Shown one piece after another: positions 47,214 through 59,389 of a stretch of 64,000 bases of DNA (its first letter is position 1; the number at the start of each line of letters is the position of its first letter). The DNA comes from Apodemus sylvaticus. Its lineage: Eukaryota; Chordata; Mammalia; Rodentia; Muridae. The notes below the pieces were generated by a model that saw only the letters and a list, made by a program, of their open reading frames with translations, ran no database searches and was not told where the DNA came from. A program made the translations under genes and the position numbers. The DNA lies in the NCBI RefSeq assembly GCF_947179515.1, contig NC_067481.1, positions 41,706,547 to 41,770,546 of the forward strand, in the 5' to 3' direction.

Positions 47214-47829
47214 CTCAATTTCAACCTGCCTTATTAGTTCAATTGCTGTACACTACTAATCTCCTTTGGCTAGGGTGCCCTTCCCAATCAATACTCTTAG
47301 TTCACCTTTCAACCTGACCTCAGCTGCAGTTGCTCAGTTACCTTTAGTCCCAGCTCAACATGCTAACCTCCATCCTGGAGAAGCAGCCTATGGCCAAGAC
47401 CTCACATGGCTGTTCACATTCTGTCTCCCCTAAGCCCCAAGCATGTTGGAACTTCCTTTCCTCTCCTGTGCCTCCTTGCCTCTTTCCTTCTACCTAGCAA
47501 TTGGCCCCTAACATTTTTACTGATAAATCAAGAAACAATTGAAAAACAAGACCTTAACATCAAAACCACCCCCTATACCCTAGGTTTTATGAATGTTCAG
47601 GCAAGCCATCTACAGACTGAGCTATGGCCCCAGCTGAGCTACCAAAGGTCTCTTACTTAGTTCTTGGTGCCTTGCACAAGTCCACTCATCACATGGCCTA
47701 TCAGCCCCTTGAGGTAGCAACTGTTCTGTTGAGCAAATGAAGATGTAAGCAAGTATACAACAGGCTTCAAGCAAACAAGCTGGTTTTGTAGGGCTCAGGA
47801 TTTATCATCTCACACTGTCAGTTAGAAAT
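47213..47829. other. No gene seen
   Basis: C/T-rich unique sequence without coding signature. Confidence 0.4.
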
Positions 47830-48206
47830 GGGGTGTGGGCCCACAGGTGGTCTCTAGCCCAGGGCTGAAGGGAAAAGCACAGGGGGGAAGAGAGCTCTGG
47901 CAGGTTCTCCAGGGGAGGAGAGTCCTTGTATTGCTCAGGTGGCAGCTTGGGTTGCTGGAAGCTGTGGCTAGAAGCTCTGAGAGGCTTCTTTGTGGGAGGT
48001 TAGTTGTATGGCTCGTTAGAAGAAGACCTGCTCCATTGCTCCAGAACATCAGATCCCGATGAAAAGACAGTCTGTGGTTTTAAGGCATTTATTGTAGAAA
48101 GGCAGAGAGAGGGAGAAAGTAGGGAAGTATAGGCCAGCCATGGCCAAGTGGAGAGAGGAGGGAAGGAATGCGGAGAGAGGGAGAGGGAGAGAGCAAGAGA
48201 AAAGAA

Positions 48207-48265
<59 letters not shown>

Positions 48266-48420
48266 GGACAAGCAGCCCCTTTTATAGTGGGCCAGGCCTA
48301 CCTGGCTATTGCCAGGTAATTGTGGGGAGGAGCATCCCTGGATGTTGCCAGGCAACTGTGGGGGTGGAGTTTAAGCAGAATACCAGGAGCTTGGGGCACT
48401 GCCCTATGTGACTGATGGCC
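47830..48420 (-). mobile_element. Rodent ERV-type solo LTR, minus strand
   Basis: Read on the minus strand, a TATA box TATAAAAGG (48278-48286) is followed by CTGCTTGTCCCC, a (CT) run, and AATAAA at 48088-48093. The flanks carry CCTGGCAATAGCCAGG-type repeats (48296-48355). A TATA-to-poly(A)-signal distance of about 190 bases is typical of an LTR U3-R arrangement. No retroviral genes adjoin. Outer boundaries are approximate and the family is not assigned. Confidence 0.6.
48165..48262. repeat. (GA)n microsatellite inside the LTR
   Basis: GA-rich from 48165, with a clean (GA) run at 48222-48262. Confidence 0.96.
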
Positions 48421-48718
48421 ACAGAATTATGGAGAGCTGAGGGCTTGTGTCAGGATCCTAGTGTCTGAGAGCATGGTAAACTGACCTTCTGTCCCTTGCA
48501 GAATTATCTACTGGGTCTCTGTCAGAACACAGGCTGCCTTTCATGGTCCCATATCATACCATGGTGCTTGCTCTCTTTCCCATGAATGCTTGAGGCCTCG
48601 GAAGGCACAGGGCAAAGAGTGTCTCAGTGTCCCTTGACTCTTGTCTGAAGCTCATCCCCACAGCAGATGAGCCATGAGTATATTATTTGTCTTCTTTAAA
48701 TCTGGATCCCTGTGATTG

Positions 48719-48754
48719 TTAGGGTTCTTGAAGGGAACATATCTGATCAAATAG

Positions 48755-48803
<49 letters not shown>

Positions 48804-49310
48804 CATATATGTATACATGTGTGTGTGTGTGTACACATATGTAGAGGGGACTTATTAGACTTACAGTTTATGGTACAGTCTATCAACAACTGTCTCACAA
48901 TGGAAAGGCCAGTGACTAGATAGTTTTTTGTCCACCAGACTAAATGTCTCAGCAGTCCCAGACTGGCGCTGAAGTCCTGGAGGATTCCTGAAGAGCTACT
49001 GACCTTTAGTCTACACTAGAATCCTGAAGAAGTAGTTTCTAATATCAGCAGAGGAATGTCTTAGTAACAGGGTAGATAAGCTTCAAGGCAAAAAGCAAAA
49101 GCTTTCTTCTTTCATGTCGTTTTAAGTATGGGATGCTACCAGAAAGTGTGGCTCAGATTTAGTGAGATGTGGCCACCTCCAATGATCAATCAAGAAAATC
49201 CCTCACAGGCATGCTCAGCTGCTTGGAGATTAGTGGATTCCAGATGTAGTCCAGGTGAAAACCAAGATTAGCCTGAACAAACCTCTTACTAAAAAATGCA
49301 CAGAATAACT
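48719..49310 (+). mobile_element. Rodent dispersed element with (TCTA)n expansion
   Basis: TTAGGGTTCTTGAAGGGAAC head, TCTA array (48757-48802), GGGGACTTATTAGACTTACA, CAGCAGAGGAATGTCTTAG, and an end near TTCCAGATGTAGTCCAGGTG. This is a common rodent repeat layout; the family is not assigned. Confidence 0.7.
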
Positions 49311-50009
49311 GCACAGTGTTATACATGGTTATTTTCCATTGTAGATTGATTTGCTTATTTACATGAGATCCATCTACATAGAGAAGGACCCTAGAAATCG
49401 CTTCAATGGCATGATAGCCAGAGAACCTACACGTCCATACTGAGAATGGGAGCTGCCCACCAGAGAGTCCACCTCCTCCTCATAGGACAGCATGCACTGT
49501 TCCTTTAAGAGCCACCGTGAATGTTGTGTTTTCAGGTGACAGCCTCTCCATGTTTTCCCAGCAAAGTTAATGAAATGTCGCTGGTGCTCTTCCTGAACCT
49601 CCCGTCTCTCACACAGCCAGGCTGGCAAGTCCACGTGCTCTCTACTGATCTATTTTTACACCACCACATAATAATTCATCCTCCTAAATATATCCATCAT
49701 CCTGGATTTGCATTTTTTATTAAGTCGCCTGCTTGCCTCCCGTCATTTAATCAGTGTTGACTCGACTCACAGAGCAGCCTGACAAGATGTGGATCCAAGT
49801 CTGGCAGTTTGCCTGCTCTGTAACTTGGGGTGATCGGCTCCTATTAGTCCAGGTCTTCGCACGCTCATTTATAAAATGTGGGTGGGAGCCTACAGGGAAA
49901 GATGGCTGTGTGACTCATGAGGGAACTATCCTTGTCAGGGATTGCCACTGTCAAGAGTCCTTCTTTCTATTGACTGTGTGTTTGTGTGAGAGGTGGAAGG
50001 TGCAGGTTT
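49311..50009. other. Non-repetitive block with CNE-like character
   Basis: No gene. 49500-49770 is free of recognisable repeats and contains AT-rich homeodomain-type cores (ATAATAATTC, CATTTAATC). Confidence 0.4.
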
Positions 50010-50278
50010 AGGTGTATGTGGAGGGGCCAGGGGTCAACCTGGAATGTCATTCCTCAGGACTCCCCCACCTTGTTTTTTGAGCCAGGTTTCTTACTGGCCT
50101 GAAACTTGCCAATGCAGCTTGGGTAGATGGCAGTGAGACCTAGGGAACTTACCTCCCTACATCTACAAGCTCTTACCACCATGCCTAGCTCTTTATGTGC
50201 ATTCTGAGGACTAGAACTTGGGTCCTCATGCTTGCATGATGAGCACTTTACCAACTGAGACATTTTTTTCCCAGCCCA
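50010..50278 (-). mobile_element. B4-type SINE, reversed
   Basis: GGAGGGGCCAGGGGTCAACC, TTTTTTGAGCCAGGTTTCTT, ACCACCATGCCTAGCTC and the ID-like end GCACTTTACCAACTGAGAC. Confidence 0.87.
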
Positions 50279-53085
50279 GTATGTGTGAGCTCACAGAGCA
50301 TCCTCAGACAAGGCAGGAACACGACGAGCTTGTGGACTGTGAAACAGATCAACCCTTCCCAGCCCTTCCTTGATGTATGGCCTTGGACCTAGGGTTTAAT
50401 CTACTTGCCCCTTGAATAGAGAAGAGATAGCTGTGTACTACGAATAATAATTATAGTCCAACCCTAGGCTGTGTGTGGGTTCATTCCCCCAGTGGGTGGT
50501 GATGCTGCCTCTAGTAGACATTTTTTTTATTGGTACAACTGTGGCAGTGAAGGGTGAGTGCTGTTGTTATGAGGGATACTGTGACACTCCTCACAATATA
50601 CCCAATATCCCCTGCACCATAGACTTAGCCGACCCAAAGTATCAACAGAGCTGAGGTAGGGAAATTCTCACTGAATCACACAGTGCAGATGGAGTCTTAA
50701 CACAGTTATAGGCACCTGAGTGTCATTGAATGGAGCTGGTGGTGTCTGGACACAGTGACAGACCACTCTACTGTCACTCCTAGTGTGGGATAGTATAGCT
50801 GATGTTCCTTCTACTCTGAGTCCCCTCATTCTTGCTCAGGTTACAGCTAGCTCTACCACACACCTGACCTCTAGTGTCATAGCCTGGTCTTGATCACCCA
50901 ACTGGCACCTCCTTGCATGCAAAGCATGTGCCCAACCCCTCTCTTGTCTCTCTCATGCGTTCATGCTGTAGCCACACAAGGGACATGCTCCATCACTCTC
51001 AGGGAAATTAGTCCTACCATAGAAGTGGCTGAAATCTTGGCTTCTGAGTGTGGTCATGGGGCGGTAGAAATACACAGTTACAGGAGTCCATTGTTCAGGG
51101 AGGGTGGGGTTCTAGTAAGAGGCACTGAGGAATAACAGGGTAATGAGGCCTCTAGTCTGAGCTCCAACCCTCATAGAATACACTGAAAAGGAAAGAGTGG
51201 CTATCTCTGGGTCAGACCATGTGAGGGGGACTATTTTCAGAACCTCTAAAGGCCATCCCCAAATATCTACAAGAGCCTGCAGGCATCACCTCTGTGAGAA
51301 AACAGAAATCCAACTAGATACAGGTAAAAGCTGGACTCGGGTTTGCAAACACATCCTAAGGAGCATTATGTCCTAGCAGAGTGCTTAATACATCAATATT
51401 GCTTTGTAAGAGGAAAATGTCCAAAACAAAGTTTTCCCACCCACCTCAGTTACCCTTGAAACTGATTGTGAATGAGAGCCCTGTTCTTATCCCATGGCAC
51501 CCGGATGTTCCTTGATTTATGACTATTTAAATCCCACTGCCCTGTGGTCTTGTGTTTGTACTGGATTCATGACTGTCCCTTCCCCAGTTTGCATTGAGGT
51601 ATGGGAACCAAGAGTTCACATAAGTGCTCAGGGTAGAGCTCATCCAAACCTTCCTTTCACAATAATAGTAACTATAATGGTGGTGGTGCTAATGGCATCT
51701 TCCGTGAATGGAACTTTTATTAGATACTTGGTGGTTTCTTAGTACTTACCCTTAGTACCCACCTTAGTACTTACACTTACCTATCCTTTGATATTGGAGC
51801 TGATACTGTCCCCATCTTACAGATGAGCAGAGCAAGGCGAGTTCAGTAGTATGTTTCAAGTAACATGACCAATGTGTGTTGGGTCCTGGATATAAACCTA
51901 CAGATTTCTGCCTGCAGGCTCTGTACCCTCACAGACACACCCCAGGCCTCCAAAGACCTAGAAAAACAGCCTGACTTAGCCATCCTAGACTCCTATCTGA
52001 AATTCACACTTACACAAGTGTTGGGAGTGTGGTCTCATTACCTTGCCCCTTTAAGTCTGGCCTGTTTGCCGGATATAAGGGCAAATGTATGCATGGCTCC
52101 GGGATATATACCGCCTGAGGCACAGAGATTTCTGTCCCTCCTTGGGATCTGACTTGCAGAGAATGAAGTAGCAAATCTCAATGTCATGGCTCCCGAGAGG
52201 CACAGCCCTGTGTCCACAGTGTATTAAACAATGAGAAGATGTCCTTCACTCACTGGTCTCTTTCCACATTGCTCTAGCAAAGGATTCAGACTCGAATTAA
52301 TAATCACTAATTCAATCACTTCATCAGACAGGAAAGCAAGGACACACACCCATACACATCTGTCTGTACCAAGAAAGGGAGGGTGTGGTGGTCATTCCTT
52401 CTCAGAACCTCAACCAGTGCTCTTTAACTGGGACTCCCATTATTGTGACAGACCCAGGGATGTCATGGAAAGAAGAGTGCCATCTTAGGCCTGATCATGG
52501 AGCTGCCTAAGACCTCCATCTCCAATCTTTTCCCTCTCCAGTGCTTCCTGTTGATCTTATAGGTTCCCCACCCCCACCCCCAGAGCTGTGTCCATAAACA
52601 TTCTCAATCAAAGCTGTGTGGAGCAGATTTGGGTCGGGGTGAGTAGGAAAGAGCAGTAGCTGAGTGCAACACTGGCATCTGGAACGGAGTGAGTTAACTG
52701 GGGCCTTCAACTCTCTGAGCCTACAGTTCCTGCTGCTGTGGAAGTCAGACATGAAAATGTCTGTTTGAGTATGTCATCGAATGTGAACAGAAAAGAGAGG
52801 TTAGCCAGTGCCTCATCCATGAAAACGGAGATCATGCTTTTGGTTTTTGTTTTCTGTTTTGCTTTGCTTTGCCTTTATTTCGTGGTGCCCTATTGCTTTC
52901 TGGATGGTCCAGAGAGCCACGTCCCCACGTAATATCTCTACATTACCATGTTATGAAATAGAAATGGGAGTCATGTTGATGTACAGGGGAAAAAAGCTGA
53001 ACAGACATGCATTTCTCCTTTCTCCCTCAGTCCTGACCTCTGCTTCCTTAGGTTTCCATTTCTTTATGTTGTTTTCTCTTGGCAG
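50279..53085. other. No gene seen
   Basis: About 2.8 kb of mostly unique sequence. The end (53011-53085) is strongly pyrimidine-rich with two acceptor-like AGs and leads into the candidate exon. Confidence 0.4.
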
Positions 53086-53510
53086 TTTGAAAGAACTAGA
53101 GACTACACGAATCAAATTGAAACAAATACACAACTACTTACACAGAAGATCCAGGACATAAATGAACATATACAACTAGTTACACGGAAGATGCAGGACA
53201 CAAATGAATGCAGGGACTTCTGCTTTCTGATTTGGGCATGCTTGTGGGATTTTCGGGGTGCAGAGCGGCAAATAAAGATGGCAGGAAGGGTGGGACATGG
53301 GTGCAGGAGGAAGGTGAGGTGCTGCGGAGTTATGGCTGCAAAGAGGATACTCAGCAGACGCTGCAACCCCACATGCAGAACACAAGGGGGAGAGGCAGCT
53401 CCACTCACAGCAGTCAAAGCTGACTCCACAGCACCTCTCCACTATACACAATGCTGGCTCACCTATGGCCAAGGTGGTACTAATAAAGTTTTTGTTGAAA
53501 GCCTGCTGTG
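53086..53510 (+). other. Candidate 3'-terminal exon with coiled-coil-like frame (unproven)
   Basis: A long pyrimidine tract ends in TTGGCAG at 53079-53085, with a CTGAC branch-like site at 53033-53037. The frame that opens directly after it (FERTRDYTNQ...) contains two 14-residue units, QLLTQKIQDINEHI and QLVTRKMQDTNECR, from a 42-bp duplication. Hydrophobic residues L, I, I, I, V, M and T fall at strict 4-3 heptad spacing, as in a coiled coil. After about 45 residues the frame stays open but reads as low-quality protein up to a stop near 53590. AATAAA at 53482-53487 with T/GT-rich sequence after it could end a transcript near 53505. I do not recognise the protein. All changes between the two units alter the amino acid, so there is no sign of purifying selection. 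It could be a lineage-specific or non-coding exon, or chance. Confidence 0.25.
53129..53213 (+). repeat. 42-bp tandem duplication
   Basis: Two units starting CAACTA (53131 and 53173) align with four to five substitutions plus a different end. The period is a multiple of three and keeps the open frame. Confidence 0.9.
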
Positions 53511-55029
53511 GATGGTTGACTTCAGATCTGTCTGTGCTTCCCCCACTCCCAGCCTCCTTGTGCTAAAGCAATTGGCTCCAGGGACCAAGTGACCGAGAGA
53601 AAACAAACAGTCGTGATTTCTTTCTTCTACTTTTTCCCAGGGGACAGAAGGGCAGAGACAGACTAGAAGAGGATCTGTACAAGGAGGATGGAGGAAGGAA
53701 GCTTTGAGACACAAGCCTGAGAGGGGACAGCAAAGGGTGGTGTAGACTCTTCCCCGGTGAAGGGACCTGAAATCATTATCAGAAACCTGGTGGTGCGGGT
53801 ACCTCCCTACTGCTAGAGCTGGCTTTATTTATATGAGTGAAGATACCTTTAAGCAGGTGCTCTAGATTAAAGGCTTTCAGGATCAAAGTGGCTATGGTCA
53901 GACATGGTCCAAAAGCCTCCTTTGAGACTAGTGGAGGGGAGGCCAGCCCACCCATCAGAGTCCGGTTACAGGGAGATGTGTATCGTTAAAGTAAACAGAA
54001 TCAGAGTTAAGAGTACTGATTCCATACCACAAGGCAAAGACGCATTTGAAACTGATTTTTGGTTATTAAAAATGTGCCAGAAGGGCAAGGCACAGTTTGA
54101 ATCTGTGAACTGCATAGCTGTTTTTTCAATAGTTGGCACTTAGGAGTACCCATCTTCTGTTTATTTTTGCTATCTCTATCCTATGGTTAGGGTGGCAGGG
54201 GCAGGAGAGTGGGAAGGAGCTTGTAGAGAAGCCTTGGGTGTCCATCCGTGCATGCAGGGTGCAGAGGAGGTGAAATTGTTCTCTGGGGAGGCAGACATGC
54301 AGTTTCAACTCCTCAGTAGCCCCAGCTCTCACCTACACTCCCGTGCACAGATCAGGAAGTGGGAGATAACCTGTGTGCATGGCCTGATATCAGGCATTTT
54401 CCAGTTCGGTGATGCTAGCTGAATCTCTTGGAGGAGTAAGGGACAGAATCATGGTTGGAAGAGCCTTTACTTCCTCACGACAGGCCCCAGGTCCCAAGGA
54501 ATGGGAGAGTCCCCACTTCAGTAGTCTTAACAGCAGAGAGGAGCAAATTTATCACATGTCTATTGATTCATGAGTTCCTACAACCTGTTGCAATATACAG
54601 CCCTCAACCAGCCAAGCAGCTGGGAAGGGGGCAGAGGGGAATCAGCCTGGCAGGGTCTTTCTCGGCAGAGGGAAATGCAGCATGAAACACCACAAAGCAA
54701 TTTGGCAGGGCTGACAAACAGGAAGAGCCTCCATCAGGCCCACACAGCTGGTCTTACACGTGAGGTCTTAAGCTGCCTTTCACCACCTACAAAAGCAGTC
54801 AGCCTCATAGGGCCTCAGCTCTGCAACCCTGAAACTGAAAGTCGAATGGGAGGGGAAGATGGCAGGGATCTGTGTGTCTGACAAGCGCCAGGTGATCCCA
54901 GTGCCCCTGGCCCTACCCTCATCCATACTCCAGCAGATGGTGACATGGGGTTAATGACCAGAATTCCAGATTTCAGCTCATTTTTATCCCATTAACTGGG
55001 CACTTATGATTTGGTCAAGGCCAGTGTCA
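53511..55029. other. No gene seen
   Basis: Unique sequence with no domain-like frames. Confidence 0.4.
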
Positions 55030-55081
55030 GATTGCTGCAGTAGCAGCAGCTGCAGCAGCAGCAACAACAACAGCAACAACT
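55030..55081. repeat. (CAG)/(CAA) trinucleotide run
   Basis: GCAGTAGCAGCAGCTGCAGC followed by CAG, CAA and AAC units to 55080, interrupted and short. Confidence 0.92.
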
Positions 55082-55209
55082 GGAGGCTTGAGGAATGAGT
55101 TAACAGAGATGAAGAAAACAACACAGAGATGTTTTATGGTTCTCTTAAAGCAACACAGCAAATTAAACCTATCCCAGGGTCAGGCCAATTGACAGCCAAG
55201 TGCTATGGG

Positions 55210-55447
55210 TCCACTCTTTCTTTTTTTTTTTTTAAGTTTATATGAATGTAAACAATTTTATTAACTTTATATATCATTGCGTTAACAAGACTGATAATTA
55301 TGGGTGATTATAACTGTCGATGATTTCTTTTTTTAATAATTTTTTTATTTTCAATATTCTTTGTTTACATTCAAAATGATTTTCCCTTTCCCGGTTCCTC
55401 CCTCCCCATAAGTTCCCTAAGCCCTCTTCCCTCCGCCCTTTCAAAAA
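55210..55447 (-). mobile_element. L1 3' end, truncated, with A/T runs
   Basis: TTTTTATTTTCAATATTC, TTTGTTTACATTCAAAATG and TTTTCCCTTTCCCGGTTCCT are the reversed 3' UTR of rodent L1. Confidence 0.75.
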
Positions 55448-55505
55448 GGTTTCTCTAGTTTTCACCTGAGAGCAAGCAACAATGGGTATGGTTTCAAGAA
55501 TTTAC

Positions 55506-55740
55506 TCATTAGGAGCTGCAGAGATGGCTCATCCATTAAGAGCAATTTGGATATTCTTCCAAAGGACCCAGGTTTGATTCTCAGTACCCACATGGAGGTT
55601 CACAGCCATTTATAACTTCAGTCCTGGGAGCTCTGGCACCCTCTTCTTGCTTCCAAAGACACCAGGCACATATATGTTCACATGCACACACATATATAGG
55701 CAAAGCATCCATATGTATAGGACGAATACATACATAAAAG
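55506..55740 (+). mobile_element. B2-type SINE, diverged
   Basis: GAGCTGCAGAGATGGCTCAT head, GGACCCAGGTTTGATTCTCA, and ACATGCACACACATATATAG near the tail. Older than the other B2 copies. Confidence 0.85.
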
Positions 55741-58700
55741 AAAGGACTCATTAACTGTGCAACTTTGCTTCACATCTCTCCCTGATATGCCCCTCATAGA
55801 GAATTATTTGCTAAACGATCACAGAAGAGAAGAAATAAGACCCGTTGCTGTAAGAGTTTGTTTATAAACCAGTCTGTTGCGGGGCTATGCTTGGGTTAAC
55901 CTTTCTTACTGCAATGAAGAACCAGGAGGAGAAGTTGCATAAGGAAGGCATGAGAGTTTGAACTAATAATTCCATCTGCATGTTAGAAAAGAATGCATTT
56001 TTTTCTAATTATGGGTGATGGCAGGCGCTGCTGGTTTCTAACACATGTTAAGTAACAAATTAGCTTGGGAGCTGATTGCAGGACCCGCCCTGGCTAACCC
56101 TGCCTCCACTCTCTTCAGGAGTAAGAGAAAATTGCACTCTGTCCAGAAGCCTCCAAGGGAGTCACATTTAGGGCAGGCCCTAGGGTCCTCAAGATCGAAA
56201 GAGAACATCCCCTTCTGTTACCTCAGGGTACCAACAGAGAGAAATTCATAACTACATTCATTTATTTGTTCTTAATCAAATAAACAGATTTTCCATAGCA
56301 AGACTCTAGGCATGTGGGCTAATGGGGGTTAAATTGCCTAATTTCCACATGAATTTATCTGGAAAGTTTTTTTTTAAATGTTTAGCTGTGAAGTGCACAA
56401 AAAAGACCATAATTATACACAATTAGGGCAGCACCTAAAAATCTGGGCCAAGTAGACCTACTCTAAACCTGATGCCTGTCTGTCTAGAAAGACCCTGCAC
56501 ATGCCTCAGACCTAAGAAAACGGTAATGGAGATCTGATTGATGCTGCAAATGTTTAACGACTGAGCTCTACAAAAGCATTTTAAAAAATCAGACAATATC
56601 TAATGTTTGTGCATAAACCAGAGTGTTAATTACAAGAGATTCTTACCAGCTAAAGAGGGCCCTTATTAAGAGCCATGCAGGAACATTTTTATTAGCCATC
56701 TTGCCGAGTAACTCAGCTATGGCTGAGAATGGTACTGGGGTATCTCTTTAAAAGCACTGTCCATCTCTGCTCCTCCAGTTCAGTGCTACTGCTTCAGTGG
56801 CATGCATTGGCACCTGGTGCAGGTCATGGGCTGTCTCTTCCAGCTCAAACTTTCCTGAGTCTGTCTGTCAGCTGTTCGAGTTTTCAACGATGGGGCCATA
56901 GGCTAAGTAGCTCTTCCCTCTATTCTCGGCTTCTTCTGTGAAATGGGTCCAGTGGCACTCTTGACATTTGACAGATCCATGAGAAAGCCCAGTACAGAGC
57001 CCAGTGACTTGCAATGAAAGCCACCATTAGTGCCTTTATCCTCTGGTCCTCCACCCATCCTATAGTGCCTACTCTGTTTGCAAGCGTTAAGAAGACCCTG
57101 AGGTCGGTCATTGTTGGGCCATGCAAAGGAAGCAGAAAAGAAGGCAGAGTATGTTTGACCTTGGCTTTCAGCTTTGCAGTACCTGAGGCAAATAAGATCA
57201 TGGTGAGCTTTAAATGGTTCCTCAGTCTCCTGAAAGAGAATACCAAACATCAACAAAGCACCTTCTCCCAGCATTGACCAAGACTGCTAACTGCTTGTAT
57301 AAACGCTTCATAGCTTTTTCTCATTCTTTCACCATTCCAAAGCTCCACTGCTAGGGAGGAGGGGAAATCAAAGTTCAGAGCCCATTAGGCGCTTCCTCCA
57401 AGCTCTCAGAGCAGAAGGAGGCAGAGCAGATGGGAGACAGGTCTGCACGACTATACCGCAGTACCCTGCCCTGTCATGGTTGTGGCCTCCATTCTGAGAT
57501 GCATGTGAAAGATCCGTGAATGGGCTTATTATAGGGGTGAGGTGATGAGATCCTCTGTAGGGTCTGCACATATGAGAAAATGTGTCTGAACAGAGAGAAA
57601 CTGACTCCAGGAGAAGAAGAGGGGAGGTGACTGAGCCTATGGGTAATGATTGGTGGGGAGGGGGCAGATGTGGCAGAAATTATACCTATTGTTTCCAGCT
57701 GGGCACAGATGAGATTAGATGAGATCAGAGCTGTTGCACAGAGCTGTGTGTCTGCACAGCCTTCACTTTTCTGAGCCATGAGGTTTATTCTCCTTGTTTT
57801 CCCCAAGCCAACATAGTGTCTGGAACAGAGTTAAAGGGGAACATGCTTATTAATTAGACTGATGAGCCAAAGGTTGGTGAGAAGAATCAGGGAGTCAGGG
57901 AGTCTCCTGCATGAGAAGCCTAGATTGTAAAAGCAAAATGTGGAGCAACAAGGGTGTTGTTTGACCCAGAGAAAGCAGGGAGGACGTCTGAGGAGGTGGT
58001 ATGTGTGTGACATACGGAGAGATAGCGTGGGGGCAGAGAGGTAGAAATCCTTTCCTAAATTTGGGGTGGAGGAATTTGTGTCTGCTTTTAAAAACCTGCT
58101 TCGGAGGTGGACATAACCAGAATGAAGTCTCAGCTCTCCCTCCACTGGTCCTGTGATTTGGACACAGCAGTTCATCATGGCAGGCCTGAGGACGGTGATA
58201 CAATCAAGAATATTCACTTGCCAAAGCAACTTGGTTTTGGTTTACAAGCCTATGCCCTGATGAGGCCAGGACTCTGGATTAGCAAAGGCACAGCCTCCCA
58301 GCTCCCCCGCCCCAGGCTTGGTCATTTGCCTTCTGTCTTGACATAACATTCCTGACTGATAAACTAAGGGCATGCTCCACACACATCACCTGCTTTCTGG
58401 GAACTGTCTCAGTGAATCTGGCCTAGCAGGAGACTGGATGGGTCAGAACACCATCTCAAAATGGCTATTAGCCTAGAAGAACATGATCTAAGCCACCCCT
58501 TTCTCCACCTTTTTAAGCCTGGCATGCCCTAGAGTCTCTCCAAGACACTTGCCTCCATGTGGCTCTGTCCCAGCTTGGCCAAGTGGCTCAAGTTGGCTTC
58601 TCTAACTTTCAATCCCTTTCACCCTGATGAGAATTTATCCCTGATGCCAGCCACTTGATCCTTGGCAAGGAGGCAGGCAAGCAAGCCACACCTATCAGCT

Positions 58701-58816
58701 GGCAGGGGCCTGACTTACAAGGGATTTTCAGGAAGCAGGAGGTGGAAGACAGAGGAAGAGCCCATCCTCTCTCTTACCTACACTCCAGCTGTGATTCCAT
58801 CTGGCAAATCCTGGGA

Positions 58817-58822
<6 letters not shown>
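55741..58822. other. No gene seen; AT-rich CNE-like block at 56240-56720
   Basis: About 3 kb before the ASIC2a promoter without recognisable SINE, LTR or L1. 56240-56720 is AT-rich and full of TAAT/ATTA cores. The 123-residue minus-strand frame at 56903-57274 and the frames at 57831-58229 have no known family. Confidence 0.45.

Positions 58823-58871
<49 letters not shown>
58823..58871. repeat. (CA)n microsatellite
   Basis: About 24 uninterrupted CA units about 1.3 kb before the ASIC2a start codon. Confidence 0.98.
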
Positions 58872-58872
<1 letters not shown>

Positions 58873-59389
58873 CAAATGGAATGGAATTAAACCGGTTCTA
58901 CAGGGCACCCAGCTGTCTCCCTTTGTTAAACACAAAAAGTCCTGACAGACACATGGGGGTGGGGGTACTTGTTGCTCTCTCTCTCTCTCTGGGGCTCCCA
59001 TGGGCACACTGTTTTTTCTATCTCTAGAAGGGCTTCTCTCTACTCTGGAGTGCCTCCCTCCAGCCTGTAGAGGGAGACCCGGTGGTTTAAAAATTGCTCC
59101 CTTCCGTTTTCATCATCTTTCCCATAGAGACCCCCCCGTGGATGTGACCCTGGAGCCCACGTTGGTGCAAAAAACCCTGCCAACATCCCACTGGCCACAT
59201 GCAGTTAAGTATCCACTCTCCTGCCACCCATGGGAATAGAGGGTTAAGTTTTCCTTCCTCTGGGAGTAGCTCATTACCTGGAGTAGAAGACCCCCAGCAG
59301 CTCAAAAAAAAAAATAAGGCTAAAAACTTTCCCCATGTCCCCAACCCCTATCCGTCCTGCTCCCTGCATATGCTTCTCCTTCTGCTAGC
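58872..59389. other. Promoter-upstream sequence, no gene seen
   Basis: A short (CT) run at 58976-58992 and an A-run at 59305-59315. No coding signature. Confidence 0.4.

Noticed and set aside
56903..57274. 123-residue minus-strand frame overlapping an 87-residue plus-strand frame
   Set aside because: No recognised family, no promoter or splice framing, and both strands are open, which points to chance.
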